Source: Vibrio japonicus | GTDB lineage: Bacteria; Pseudomonadota; Gammaproteobacteria; Enterobacterales; Vibrionaceae | DNA length: 64,000 nucleotides | Direction: 5' to 3' | Assembly: GCF_024582835.1 (NCBI RefSeq) | Contig: NZ_CP102096.1 | Coordinates: forward strand, 1,364,001-1,428,000 | In this document: positions 25,196-32,884 of the stretch, piece after piece | How the letters are laid out: each line of letters starts with the position of its first letter | Position numbering within the stretch: the stretch's first letter is position 1 | Notes under the pieces: model-generated | What the model saw: the letters and a program-made list of their open reading frames with translations, nothing else | Database searches by the model: none | Told to the model about the DNA's origin: nothing | Translations under genes and position numbers: made by a program

Positions 25196-25891
25196 TTATA
25201 AAGGAGCGCTTCCCCACATGGCGCTGGAATCGTTAGCCATGGCAGCCAGTAAATACGTAGTACCAGAATGCTCTACGGTCACGACACGTGCGGTGTAATC
25301 GGTCGCGTTATAGCTAGGGTCACTACAATTTGTCGCTTGGACGTTCTCAGCCGAGTAATAACCTTTCACACGCTTCAGCGTACCAGTGACAATACAGATA
25401 CCGTTAACGGTAAACGTACCGTCAGTATTTACTGTCCACAATGAACCATCGTCTGGATTGATGTGGGTGCCGGCCATCTCTGCGAGCGATGCACTGTCTT
25501 TAGTGCGATCAAATGAGTACGTTATATTAGTATTGTTTATAACGCTCGTGATGTTGGCCCCTTCGTTTGTCGCGGTAATGGTGGCTTCTATCGTAGGGTC
25601 GTACAGGTAAGCGCTGGAGCCCGCATATATGAGGCCTTTTGTCGTTATTGAACTGCCGCTGATCGTGTGTGTGTTGCTGACAAGAATTTCACTGTTTACG
25701 TAGTCACCCACAAGAACCGCATTCTTGGCCAAGTCGGTGTCGATAAGCATGATGGTTAAGTCCGTATCATTGACATACAGCCCATCAAGGTGGTTGCTTG
25801 TTGCGGCTGGTGAGCTGCTAACTGAGCCGCCTCCACCGCCACATCCGGTCAAAGCCGATGCCATTGCTAATAGGATTAGCTTGTGTTTCAT
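25196..25891 (-). CDS. predicted lipoprotein of unknown function
   Basis: A 231-aa protein with a lipoprotein signal (MKHKLILLAMASALTGC, lipobox L-T-G-C at residues 14-17) followed by a flexible GGGGGSVSSSPAATS linker. The rest is Thr/Ser/Asn-rich and beta-like (GLYVNDTDLTIMLIDTDLAK), with two further cysteines (GICIVTG and ATNCSD) that may pair. No catalytic motif is visible. It looks like an accessory surface lipoprotein. It is monocistronic with a strong terminator, in the variable region between dif and matP. Confidence 0.75.
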   Translation of the reverse strand: MKHKLILLAMASALTGCGGGGGSVSSSPAATSNHLDGLYVNDTDLTIMLIDTDLAKNAVLVGDYVNSEILVSNTHTISGSSITTKGLIYAGSSAYLYDPTIEATITATNEGANITSVINNTNITYSFDRTKDSASLAEMAGTHINPDDGSLWTVNTDGTFTVNGICIVTGTLKRVKGYYSAENVQATNCSDPSYNATDYTARVVTVEHSGTTYLLAAMANDSSAMWGSAPL

Positions 25892-26114
25892 TGGATATCC
25901 CTTCTATATTCATCACGTAATGGCTCTACTGAGCAAATTAATAGTAGCAAATAAGCAATTATATTCAATGATTCACATGGCATATATAGAGATAAGGCAT
26001 ATAAAACAAATGCCTTACATTGGCGAACTGGATCTTCGTCTTTGACTCGGAGTTATTAGAAAAAGTTACATTGTAACGAATTTATTTTGTTCTCTATCTC
26101 ATGCTATAACACAA

Positions 26115-26516
26115 CTATTCTTTTGGTGCGTACTGTTCAAAAACTTCTTGGCCCGTCATTTTATGAGAGCTTGGATTTAGCTCGTAATACTCTGGCTTCT
26201 CATCAACAAAAATTTCACTGGTGAGTTTAAATTTCTCATCTGGGAATAAACCTGCGGAAAGCACATACTCATCAGCCGGAATTAAGTGATAGAACAAATG
26301 CGTCCCACACTTTGAACAAAAGCCACGTTCAGCCCAGTCGGAAGATTTAAACCGTGTAATGTTTTCAGCGCCATTGAACAAGACACCTTCTTTCACATGC
26401 ACTGCATGCAGCGGGCCGCTCGACCACTTACGGCACATACTACAATGACAAAGCGCAACTTCGTTTACTGGCTCCGCCTCGACAGTTACGGAGCCGCATA
26501 AGCATTTACCTTTCAT
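26115..26516 (-). CDS. GFA-family (CENP-V/DUF636) zinc protein
   Basis: A 133-aa protein with the cysteine pattern of the glutathione-dependent formaldehyde-activating-like fold: KGKCLCGSVTVE near the N-terminus, LCHCSMCRKWSSG (about 32-44) and GFCSKCGTHLFYHL (about 70-83), which bind zinc. Despite the family name most members lack proven formaldehyde chemistry. The gene starts 23 bp after the GNAT gene stop, so the two may be cotranscribed. Physiological substrate unknown. Confidence 0.88.
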   Translation of the reverse strand: MKGKCLCGSVTVEAEPVNEVALCHCSMCRKWSSGPLHAVHVKEGVLFNGAENITRFKSSDWAERGFCSKCGTHLFYHLIPADEYVLSAGLFPDEKFKLTSEIFVDEKPEYYELNPSSHKMTGQEVFEQYAPKE

Positions 26517-26539
26517 AGTTTGTTCCTTAATTTTCAGTT

Positions 26540-27013
26540 TTATCTTAGATTCAAAAACATAATATGTTGTGGCCCAGCTGCACCACCCAAGTACAAATCC
26601 CCATTATCAATAAACCCAGCTTTAACATAGCAATTCTGCGCTATCGGGTTCTTACAGTTTACGGTTAAGTAAATCTTGGATACATCTGGGAAGTGAGATT
26701 TAACATAATCAGGCAATAACATTACCGCTTTGACGCCATAACCATTGCCTTGCTGTTTGGCGTCAATCAAATAAGCGCGAAGCCCGATACTGCTATTCTC
26801 CTTCACAAATTCGTACGATTCAGAATAATTAAAGTCTAATAGAAAGAAACCAACGATGGCGCAGTCTTGTTTAATAATGTGTGGAATGCACGAACCGTTA
26901 AGATTATTGAGAATCTCTTCTGTTGTGCCGACGTATTTTAGCTGAGAGTCATCGACGGATAAGGACTTCACTCTCTCAATATCAGCTCTAGTTAGTTTTT
27001 CTATGGTTAGCAC
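26540..27013 (-). CDS. GNAT-family N-acetyltransferase
   Basis: A 157-aa single-domain acetyltransferase. The acetyl-CoA loop appears as AKQQGNGYGVKAVMLLPDYV (about residues 88-107, Q-x-x-G-x-G pattern), preceded by strand IGLRAYLID and followed by IYLTVNCKNPIAQNCYVKAGF, the usual beta-5/alpha-4 region (N-x-x-A-x-x-x-Y-x-K-x-G-F). The acceptor is not predictable. It is upstream of and probably cotranscribed with the GFA-family gene. GNAT genes of this size are common in Vibrio accessory regions. Confidence 0.88.
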   Translation of the reverse strand: MLTIEKLTRADIERVKSLSVDDSQLKYVGTTEEILNNLNGSCIPHIIKQDCAIVGFFLLDFNYSESYEFVKENSSIGLRAYLIDAKQQGNGYGVKAVMLLPDYVKSHFPDVSKIYLTVNCKNPIAQNCYVKAGFIDNGDLYLGGAAGPQHIMFLNLR

Positions 27014-27206
27014 GGCTATTTCCTTTTGTTAGATTTCTTAAGTCAGAAGATAGATAACTTCACGTTACGCTGTAATGGCCACCAACATATTGAATATATT
27101 CTACTTTGTATTTAAGAGATTGTTCTCAAAGTTTAATTTTATCTATTATAAATTTAGTTATAGTGCTTCATGAAGTATTCTCTAATATGGATTAACCGGA
27201 TTTAGA

Positions 27207-27518
27207 CTAACTTGAAACGTGGACCCTGATGAATTTTTCAGGGTGCTTGTATTTAAATCGTTCCCCTCGCTTAATGACTCTCTTACCGACCTTACACACT
27301 TGATGGTCACCCGTCCCCCTAACCTTTTTGACTTTTGCGTATTGCTTATCATGGACAAGCTCAATAAAGATATCGCAATAGCCTGCCACTTCATGCTTAG
27401 ACAGTTCCTTAACGACTCTCTTTTTGAGTTTCTTGGCGATTGGATTATGTGCGGCATCGTCAGTAGCGAATACTGAAACTGAAATGATTGATAACAAGAT
27501 AATAAAATGTGGCTTCAT
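27207..27518 (-). CDS. small secreted TolA-C-terminal-like protein
   Basis: A 103-aa protein with signal peptide MKPHFIILLSIISVSVFA, a lysine-rich stretch (PIAKKLKKRVVKELSK) and a compact domain reading YCDIFIELVHDKQYAKVKKV then GTGDHQVCKVGKRVI. The spacing C-x-I-x-I-x(7)-Y/G-x-V-x-x-V-x(4)-GD-x-x-C-x-x-x-x-x-x-A/I matches the TolA/TonB C-terminal domain, normally the periplasmic tip of TolA that binds TolB and Pal. Here it is free, without the membrane helix and long coil. It could act as a TolA mimic or decoy; function unknown. Confidence 0.6.
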   Translation of the reverse strand: MKPHFIILLSIISVSVFATDDAAHNPIAKKLKKRVVKELSKHEVAGYCDIFIELVHDKQYAKVKKVRGTGDHQVCKVGKRVIKRGERFKYKHPEKFIRVHVSS

Positions 27519-27620
27519 ATTTTGCCCTCCCTAAACAGAATACCAAAGGTATGGAAGAGACAAATAACAAAGCCAAAACAGATCGAGGGATTATGGATTA
27601 CTTAGTAATTGATATGTTTA

Positions 27621-27932
27621 TCACCCAGATTTTTTCGCGCCTCGGCTTCTAAAACCTTGATGGGGAAATACGTTACGAATTCGTTGCTGTACTTTCTTTG
27701 GCACATTTTTAGAAAAGCTAAGTTTAGTGCCTGTTCGTTGTTGGTAGACCTTAAGCTCACCCGTAAATGGATTATGCTCAGCAATGTCTAGAACATTATG
27801 GCGAAATGCAGGAGGAAAATGCCCTTTTTCTCTTATGATCTTACCATCTTCAAACTTCACTTTAAGTACTGGCCTATCAACAGCAACTAGCCAGAAGATA
27901 ATTATTGCAGCGATTAAAATAACATAAAGCAT
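27621..27932 (-). CDS. DUF3634-family membrane protein
   Basis: A 103-aa protein with one N-terminal membrane helix (MLYVILIAAIIIFWLVAVDR) and a cytoplasmic or periplasmic basic domain (VLKVKFEDGKIIREKGHFPP, then RNVFPHQGFRSRG), as in the small DUF3634 family of vibrios and relatives. Function unknown. It starts 10 bp after the matP stop, so it is likely cotranscribed with matP, a link worth noting because both are near the terminus. Confidence 0.78.
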   Translation of the reverse strand: MLYVILIAAIIIFWLVAVDRPVLKVKFEDGKIIREKGHFPPAFRHNVLDIAEHNPFTGELKVYQQRTGTKLSFSKNVPKKVQQRIRNVFPHQGFRSRGAKKSG

Positions 27933-27942
27933 ATCCCTCTCC

Positions 27943-28389
27943 TTAATCCAGTAACTTAGATAGATCTTCCTTTAAACTACTTACTGCCTTACTCGCTTTT
28001 TCACTACGTGACGCTTCTGTTAATAAGTACTCGATGGCATCAGACAATGTACAACCAAGTTCGTTAGCCCGGTATGATAGCTTTTCCCAAACACGGTAAT
28101 CTAAGTCGATAGACTTCTTTTTCGTGTGAATTTGCTCAGCGTTAAAATGACGTTTACGTTTTGCTCGAATGGCTTGCTTAAGCTTATTATCAAGCTCAAG
28201 TGACATGTGGTTTTCGATCCATTCCAGAACTTGCGTTGGTTGATGCTCGATCTGGCGTAGCTCATTAACTGCTGCGTCAGCTTCACTTGAATCAATATGG
28301 CGTGTGATAGACTCACCTGCCTTCCATTTATTGATAAGGTAGTTCCACTTCCAACCACACTCTAAGTTTTCAAGCTGTTGATATTTCAT
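27943..28389 (-). CDS. matP: macrodomain Ter organiser MatP
   Basis: The 148-aa protein begins MKYQQLENLECGWKWNYLIN, almost identical to E. coli MatP, with the DNA-binding core AIRAKRKRHFNAEQIHTKKK and ribbon-helix-helix SIDLDYRVWEKLSYRANELG (about 85-115), and a C-terminal coil. MatP binds matS sites and condenses the Ter macrodomain, linking it to the divisome. The open frame extends 30 codons upstream, but homology fixes the start at 28389. It is divergent from the lonH gene and upstream of DUF3634. A one-mismatch matS-like palindrome lies at 28418-28430. Confidence 0.96.
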   Translation of the reverse strand: MKYQQLENLECGWKWNYLINKWKAGESITRHIDSSEADAAVNELRQIEHQPTQVLEWIENHMSLELDNKLKQAIRAKRKRHFNAEQIHTKKKSIDLDYRVWEKLSYRANELGCTLSDAIEYLLTEASRSEKASKAVSSLKEDLSKLLD

Positions 28390-28561
28390 TAATTGACAAT
28401 TTCCGTTAACGTTCTCAGTGACAGCGTAACCCGAACTCGAGGTAGTTACAATCCCCAATTTAACCGAAACTCGAGACAAATCATTTCAACAAATTATCGG
28501 TATCTCGTGTTTGGCTTTTTCTATATACTTTCATCTAATTTGTTATCTATGAACCAAGTAA

Positions 28562-30208
28562 ATGAATCAAGAAAGCTGGTGCTCAGTTACGCCACAATAT
28601 TCAAAATATGATGAAGTGATGAAACGATTCTCATCGCTAGAACACGTTGATTTTCTCGGCATCCAGCCTCGATTAAAGCAATCCTTGGAAACATTCTCCG
28701 CCCTTAAAGGGTTTACTAGAGCGCTCGTTATAAATTCGATAGATAATGCTTTCTATCGTAGCTTAATTAAGCAATCACTTGAGCAAGCTGACTCACATAA
28801 ATGCATATACGTTACGGAGTCTCTTTCGTCTCAATCTTTGCTAGGTTCATACGTTTGTAATGAAAATGGCGACATTACAACGTTCAATGAAGGGCTACTT
28901 CATAAAGCCGATAACGGTTACTTGATCATCCCTGCTAACCTTATTTTAGTTAACCCTATCTGTTGGCAAGCGTTAAAAACCGTGTTGCTGGGTCAAGAAT
29001 GCAGCCCGATCAATGTCAACCCTAAGCGAATTGCAAAACGAGAGCCGAGCCAGTCCTTTGATGTCAAAGTTATAATTGCTGGTGACCGCGAACAAATTGC
29101 AGATCTTGAGAGTATTGAACCAGAGCTTTACAACGGCCTCGCTGTATATACTGAGGTGGAAAACGAGCTCGCTCTAAATGAAGATAGCGTTGAGAATTAC
29201 TTTGGCTATCTCGCTTGGATCCAAGATTGCTATTCTATCCCGCAATTGACGTTTGATGCCTTACACCGCGTTATGGTGGCAGGCGCCCGTTACACTGAAG
29301 ATCAGGATTATATGCCAATTGAAATTCTTTGGTATTTATCCCTTTTCAACGAGGCCAGCTTAGATAGTGACGGTAAGGTGCTAAATGCAGACAACATCGA
29401 CACCGCATTAACAAACAAATATTCACGTGAGTCTTACTTACCAGAACGAGCAATTGCTGATATCACAGAAGGCCAAGTTATCATTGAAACCCATGGGGAA
29501 TGTGTTGGTCAGGTTAACGGACTTACCGTTATCGATGTCCCAGGACACCCTATGTCTTATGGTGAACCAGCGCGTATATCATGTGTTATTCACTTTGGAG
29601 ACGGCGATATCTCAGATGTTGAGCGAAAAGCCGAACTTGGTGGTAACCTTCATGCTAAAGGTATGATGATCATGCAAGCGTTTGTCAGCAGTGCTTTACA
29701 ACTAGATGAACCATTACCCTACTCAGCCTCTGTTGTGTTCGAACAGTCGTATTGTGAAGTGGATGGTGACAGCGCAACGTTAGCCGAACTTTGTTCATTC
29801 GTGAGCGCCCTGTCTGAATACCCTATAGACCAACAAATTGCTGTCACGGGCGCGGTAGACCAGTTTGGTCGAGTGCAAGCTGTTGGTGGCCTAAACGAAA
29901 AAATTGAAAGCTTTTATCACGTCTGCCAACACCAAGGGTTAACTGGAAAGCAAGGTGTTATACTACCTAAAACCAATTTGAAGCATCTTGCTTTAAACCA
30001 AGATGTTGTTGAGAGTATCAAAAATAACGAATTTCATATCTGGTCTGTTTCCACCGTTGATGAAGCTATCCCTCTCATTATGGGTAAGCCTTTCCGTGGT
30101 GATGATGAAGATAGCGTTATATGCAAAATTGCTCAACGTATTGAAAACTTTGAAAGACATGAACACCCGCAAGGAATTGTGGAACTCATCAAAAACTGGT
30201 TTTCTTAA
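28562..30208 (+). CDS. lonH: Lon-family protease-like protein LonH (YcbZ)
   Basis: A 548-aa protein colinear with E. coli YcbZ. The C-terminal half is a Lon-type peptidase domain with catalytic serine in CEVDGDSATLAELC and lysine in GGLNEKIESFYHV. The segments GHPMSYGEPARISCVVHFGD-like (29541-29600) and KAELGGNLHAKGMMIMQAF are strongly conserved. The N-terminal half corresponds to a degenerate ATPase-like region with no clear Walker A motif. The order matP - lonH - fabA is the same as in E. coli. Substrates are not established. Confidence 0.92.
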   Translation: MNQESWCSVTPQYSKYDEVMKRFSSLEHVDFLGIQPRLKQSLETFSALKGFTRALVINSIDNAFYRSLIKQSLEQADSHKCIYVTESLSSQSLLGSYVCNENGDITTFNEGLLHKADNGYLIIPANLILVNPICWQALKTVLLGQECSPINVNPKRIAKREPSQSFDVKVIIAGDREQIADLESIEPELYNGLAVYTEVENELALNEDSVENYFGYLAWIQDCYSIPQLTFDALHRVMVAGARYTEDQDYMPIEILWYLSLFNEASLDSDGKVLNADNIDTALTNKYSRESYLPERAIADITEGQVIIETHGECVGQVNGLTVIDVPGHPMSYGEPARISCVIHFGDGDISDVERKAELGGNLHAKGMMIMQAFVSSALQLDEPLPYSASVVFEQSYCEVDGDSATLAELCSFVSALSEYPIDQQIAVTGAVDQFGRVQAVGGLNEKIESFYHVCQHQGLTGKQGVILPKTNLKHLALNQDVVESIKNNEFHIWSVSTVDEAIPLIMGKPFRGDDEDSVICKIAQRIENFERHEHPQGIVELIKNWFS

Positions 30209-30230
30209 CGCGACAAAATGTGAAGAATGT

Positions 30231-30247
30231 TACTGGTTGGAGTTGTT
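30231..30247. promoter_or_regulatory. FadR-like operator upstream of fabA
   Basis: TACTGGTTGGAGTTGTT resembles the FadR site AACTGGTCNGACCTGTT and sits directly before the FabR-like site, the same arrangement as in the E. coli fabA promoter. FadR activates fabA there. Confidence 0.65.
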
Positions 30248-30248
30248 T

Positions 30249-30266
30249 AGCGTACACGTGTTCACT
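30249..30266. promoter_or_regulatory. FabR-like operator upstream of fabA
   Basis: AGCGTACACGTGTTCACT matches the FabR-site pattern AGCGTACA-N2-TGTTCGCT with one difference in the right arm, about 35 bp before the fabA start. FabR represses unsaturated fatty-acid synthesis genes. Confidence 0.75.
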
Positions 30267-30300
30267 AACATGCAGCTATCAAAAATTGGAGTAATTGATA

Positions 30301-30819
30301 ATGCAAAACAAACGTGAATCTTATAACCGCGAAGATCTTCTAGCTTCAAGCCAAGGTGAGCTATTTGGTGCTGGCTACCCTCAACTACCAGCTCCGAACA
30401 TGCTTATGATGGATCGCATCACTAAGATGTCTGAGACTGAAGGCGATTTTGGCAAAGGTCTGATTCTGGCTGAACTCGACATTACTCCGGATCTATGGTT
30501 CTTCGATTGCCATTTCCCAGGTGACCCTGTAATGCCTGGCTGTCTTGGTCTTGATGCTATGTGGCAGCTTGTTGGCTTCTTCCTAGGCTGGGTTGGCGGT
30601 AAAGGTAAAGGCCGCGCACTAGGTGTAGGTGAAGTTAAATTTACTGGTCAAATTCTTCCTACTGCGAAAAAAGTGACATATGAAATTCATATGAAACGCG
30701 TTGTGAACCGTAAACTGGTAATGGGCCTTGCAGATGGCCGTGTACTCGTAGATGGCAAAGAAATCTATGTGGCAAAAGACCTAAAAGTTGGCCTTTTCCA
30801 AGATACTTCTGCATTTTAA
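30301..30819 (+). CDS. fabA: 3-hydroxydecanoyl-ACP dehydratase/isomerase FabA
   Basis: The 172-aa enzyme dehydrates 3-hydroxydecanoyl-ACP and isomerises trans-2- to cis-3-decenoyl-ACP, the entry to unsaturated fatty acids. It is almost identical in layout to E. coli FabA: catalytic histidine in [20 protein letters not shown], catalytic aspartate in [18 protein letters not shown], and C-terminus [13 protein letters not shown]. Homology puts the start at 30301 (MQNKRESYN), not the TTG at 30295. FadR- and FabR-like operators lie just upstream and a terminator follows. Confidence 0.97.
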   Translation: MQNKRESYNREDLLASSQGELFGAGYPQLPAPNMLMMDRITKMSETEGDFGKGLILAELDITPDLWFFDCHFPGDPVMPGCLGLDAMWQLVGFFLGWVGGKGKGRALGVGEVKFTGQILPTAKKVTYEIHMKRVVNRKLVMGLADGRVLVDGKEIYVAKDLKVGLFQDTSAF

Positions 30820-30833
30820 GTTATAGAAATTCT

Positions 30834-30860
30834 AAAGCGACTCGTTTGAGTCGCTTTTTT
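30834..30860 (+). terminator. rho-independent terminator of fabA
   Basis: AAAGCGACTC pairs with GAGTCGCTTT around GTTT, followed by further T residues, 15 bp after the fabA stop. Confidence 0.9.
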
Positions 30861-30899
30861 AGGTTCAATATATTTAGTTATAGTGCATTAAGGTTTAAC

Positions 30900-30923
30900 T
30901 AAAAAGCCCCTTTCGGGGCTTAG
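30900..30923 (-). terminator. rho-independent terminator of rmf
   Basis: On the minus strand AAGCCCC and GGGGCTT pair around GAAA and run into TTTAG. It lies 28 bp past the rmf stop. Confidence 0.85.
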
Positions 30924-30948
30924 TTCCTGCTGTATGTGGATTGAGTCT

Positions 30949-31122
30949 TTATTTATAGAGACCAGAGTGCTTGTCTTCCCTGGCATCGCGCCAACCACCA
31001 AGCCATTGGGAGCGAACCTCCATCTGTTGGTAAGGACATTCGTCCATAGAACGGCCGTTTAAACCAGCCTTATATCCTTGAGATTGCGCTCTTTCTAGGC
31101 GGTCACGCTTTTGTCTCTTCAT
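30949..31122 (-). CDS. rmf: ribosome modulation factor RMF
   Basis: A 57-aa basic protein beginning MKRQKRDRLERAQSQGYKAG, with CPYQQMEVRSQWLGGWRDAR, nearly matching E. coli RMF. RMF dimerises 70S ribosomes into hibernating 100S particles in stationary phase. Homology sets the start at 31122; the frame extends six codons further. It is convergent with fabA, the neighbour in E. coli as well. Expression is expected to depend on growth rate and ppGpp, but no operator is obvious. Confidence 0.96.
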   Translation of the reverse strand: MKRQKRDRLERAQSQGYKAGLNGRSMDECPYQQMEVRSQWLGGWRDAREDKHSGLYK

Positions 31123-31234
31123 AGTGTCGTCCTCATACAAGAAAGGTGTTTCTAACGTACTACTATTAAACTAATGTGGAGCTTTTGTTACTCCACAATT
31201 AAGAATTGATCAAAATTGCGCCGATCTCAAGATA

Positions 31235-31271
31235 TAAAAAAAGCACAGACTCAAAATTGTGAGTCTGTGCT
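31235..31271 (-). terminator. rho-independent terminator of the DUF3466 gene
   Basis: AGCACAGACTCA and TGAGTCTGTGCT form a perfect 12-bp stem; on the minus strand it is followed by seven T. It lies 18 bp past the stop. Confidence 0.92.
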
Positions 31272-31288
31272 CTTGATTAAAATTTATT

Positions 31289-32878
31289 CTATTTTCTACG
31301 GAACCCGACAAGCGCTAGTAGTGTCAAAGCCCATATCCCAAAAGAAGAACCTGCCCGTTCAATGCTCACTTCTGTCGCAGGACGCTGTGAAATATCACCA
31401 GCTGTAGCACCATTCACTGGTACAAGCTTAACTGCAACTTGTGAAGCACCCGAAGAGCAGCTCGCGCCAATCGATGCGCTATCAAAGCCACCAGCACAGT
31501 AGTAAGCCGTACCTACAATCACGCCCGCGTCATTAATATCTGTTGCATCAATGATACGATATGCGTTATTAGCTTCGATACCGTATGTTAAGTCATCAAG
31601 ATACCACGCGCGATTATTGAAGATTGACGCATTTTCCGAGCCTTCAATAGGAGCAACAAAAGCACGTTTTGATCTTGGTTTGCCACCGTTGCTTTCTGCA
31701 TGTTTTTCATAATCGATCTGGCCAACAACTACATTATTGTTATTGATTGCGCCAGCTTTTCCGTTTGCACTTGAAAAGAAAATATCTCCAGAAAAACTCT
31801 TAGTGCTTGGCGATGCCACGTTAGGTACGTAAAACAGGCTATTAGAGTACGCACTACCATTTGGCACTTTATACTTAACCGTACCGATTGCGATGCCGGA
31901 TTCATTGACGGATGTTAGTACCGAGTTGAGGTACTTTTCTTCGTCGTTGTATACGTTAAGCAATTTTACGGTAATCGCATCAGTGCTCACGTTGGTCGGA
32001 TCAATTTTCCAAACTGCAGCGACTGGTGTTTCGTTACTACTTGCGTTATATCCCACCGCATAAACAGTGCCGTTTACATCAGCGATATCGCGTGCGCTGC
32101 CTTGCGGAATCGAACGATCACTGACAACACCGTCCGTTTTAATAAGAACAGGTTCTGCCGCAGACCCATTCCACACTGCAGCTTGAGAACGGTAATCAGA
32201 GCTGTTACTGGTACTAAAAGAAACGCTCCCTACGTACAGGTCATCTAGTTTGGCAAATACTTTACTCTGTACAACTGAAGATGAAGAACCCTTATCTAGA
32301 ACAGTATCACCTACAAACGCTTCTGAGCGGTTCTTCAAGCTTCCGTTATAGTAGGAACCCAGTGCTACTCCGTTTTCATCAATTTGATTGATGATGACAT
32401 TGTCCTTAGCACTTTGAACCCCTGTTCCTTCAACAAAAGCCACAGAGTTGTTCACGCTACCTTCTGTAGAATAACCACCATCATATTGATGAGTAGCCCA
32501 CTTCTCACATAGCGTGTTTGAGTACCCTAGGTAGCGATCACAATAGCTTTCAAATCCACTACGACCATCTTCAAGATAGTTGTATCCATACTCCATAAGG
32601 AATGGCGCTTCATGGCGGTAGTTAAAGCCTTCTGGGTTTAGCTTTTCTTCATAAGCGATCTTGTAATCGGTTTCGCTACACGCATTCTCAAAACAACTTT
32701 GAGCGTTTGGAAACTCATCCACAGTAGCTCTAACTACAGGTGATACAGCCGTTCCAAATGTGTTGCTATCACTATTTACAGGGCCGTACATATAAACATT
32801 GTATAACGCTGCACTTGCGTTAAATGACGCAGCAACTGTTACTGCTACCACTGACATTTTAAAAATTTTACTACTCAT
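31289..32878 (-). CDS. DUF3466-family exported protein with C-terminal sorting-type tail
   Basis: A 529-aa secreted protein with signal peptide (KIFKMSVVAVTVAASFNASA) and a long beta-rich body with repeated A-V-W and D-I-N-D/N-G-V-V-V-G-type blocks (NNNVVVGQIDY, DINDAGVIVGTAYY), suggesting a propeller of HAF-like repeats. The end RAGSSFGIWALTLLALVGFRRK (a small-residue motif, hydrophobic helix, then basic residues) resembles a GlyGly-CTERM-type sorting signal processed by rhombosortase and exported by type II secretion. The gene sits between rmf and uup, its usual Vibrio position. Function unknown; a surface or extracellular role is inferred. Confidence 0.78.
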   Translation of the reverse strand: MSSKIFKMSVVAVTVAASFNASAALYNVYMYGPVNSDSNTFGTAVSPVVRATVDEFPNAQSCFENACSETDYKIAYEEKLNPEGFNYRHEAPFLMEYGYNYLEDGRSGFESYCDRYLGYSNTLCEKWATHQYDGGYSTEGSVNNSVAFVEGTGVQSAKDNVIINQIDENGVALGSYYNGSLKNRSEAFVGDTVLDKGSSSSVVQSKVFAKLDDLYVGSVSFSTSNSSDYRSQAAVWNGSAAEPVLIKTDGVVSDRSIPQGSARDIADVNGTVYAVGYNASSNETPVAAVWKIDPTNVSTDAITVKLLNVYNDEEKYLNSVLTSVNESGIAIGTVKYKVPNGSAYSNSLFYVPNVASPSTKSFSGDIFFSSANGKAGAINNNNVVVGQIDYEKHAESNGGKPRSKRAFVAPIEGSENASIFNNRAWYLDDLTYGIEANNAYRIIDATDINDAGVIVGTAYYCAGGFDSASIGASCSSGASQVAVKLVPVNGATAGDISQRPATEVSIERAGSSFGIWALTLLALVGFRRK

Positions 32879-32884
32879 TGAACG

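Noticed and set aside
24733..27206. Integron cassette array
   Set aside because: GNAT and GFA genes are typical cassettes, but I found no attC-like repeats between them and the genes do not share a plus-strand cassette orientation.
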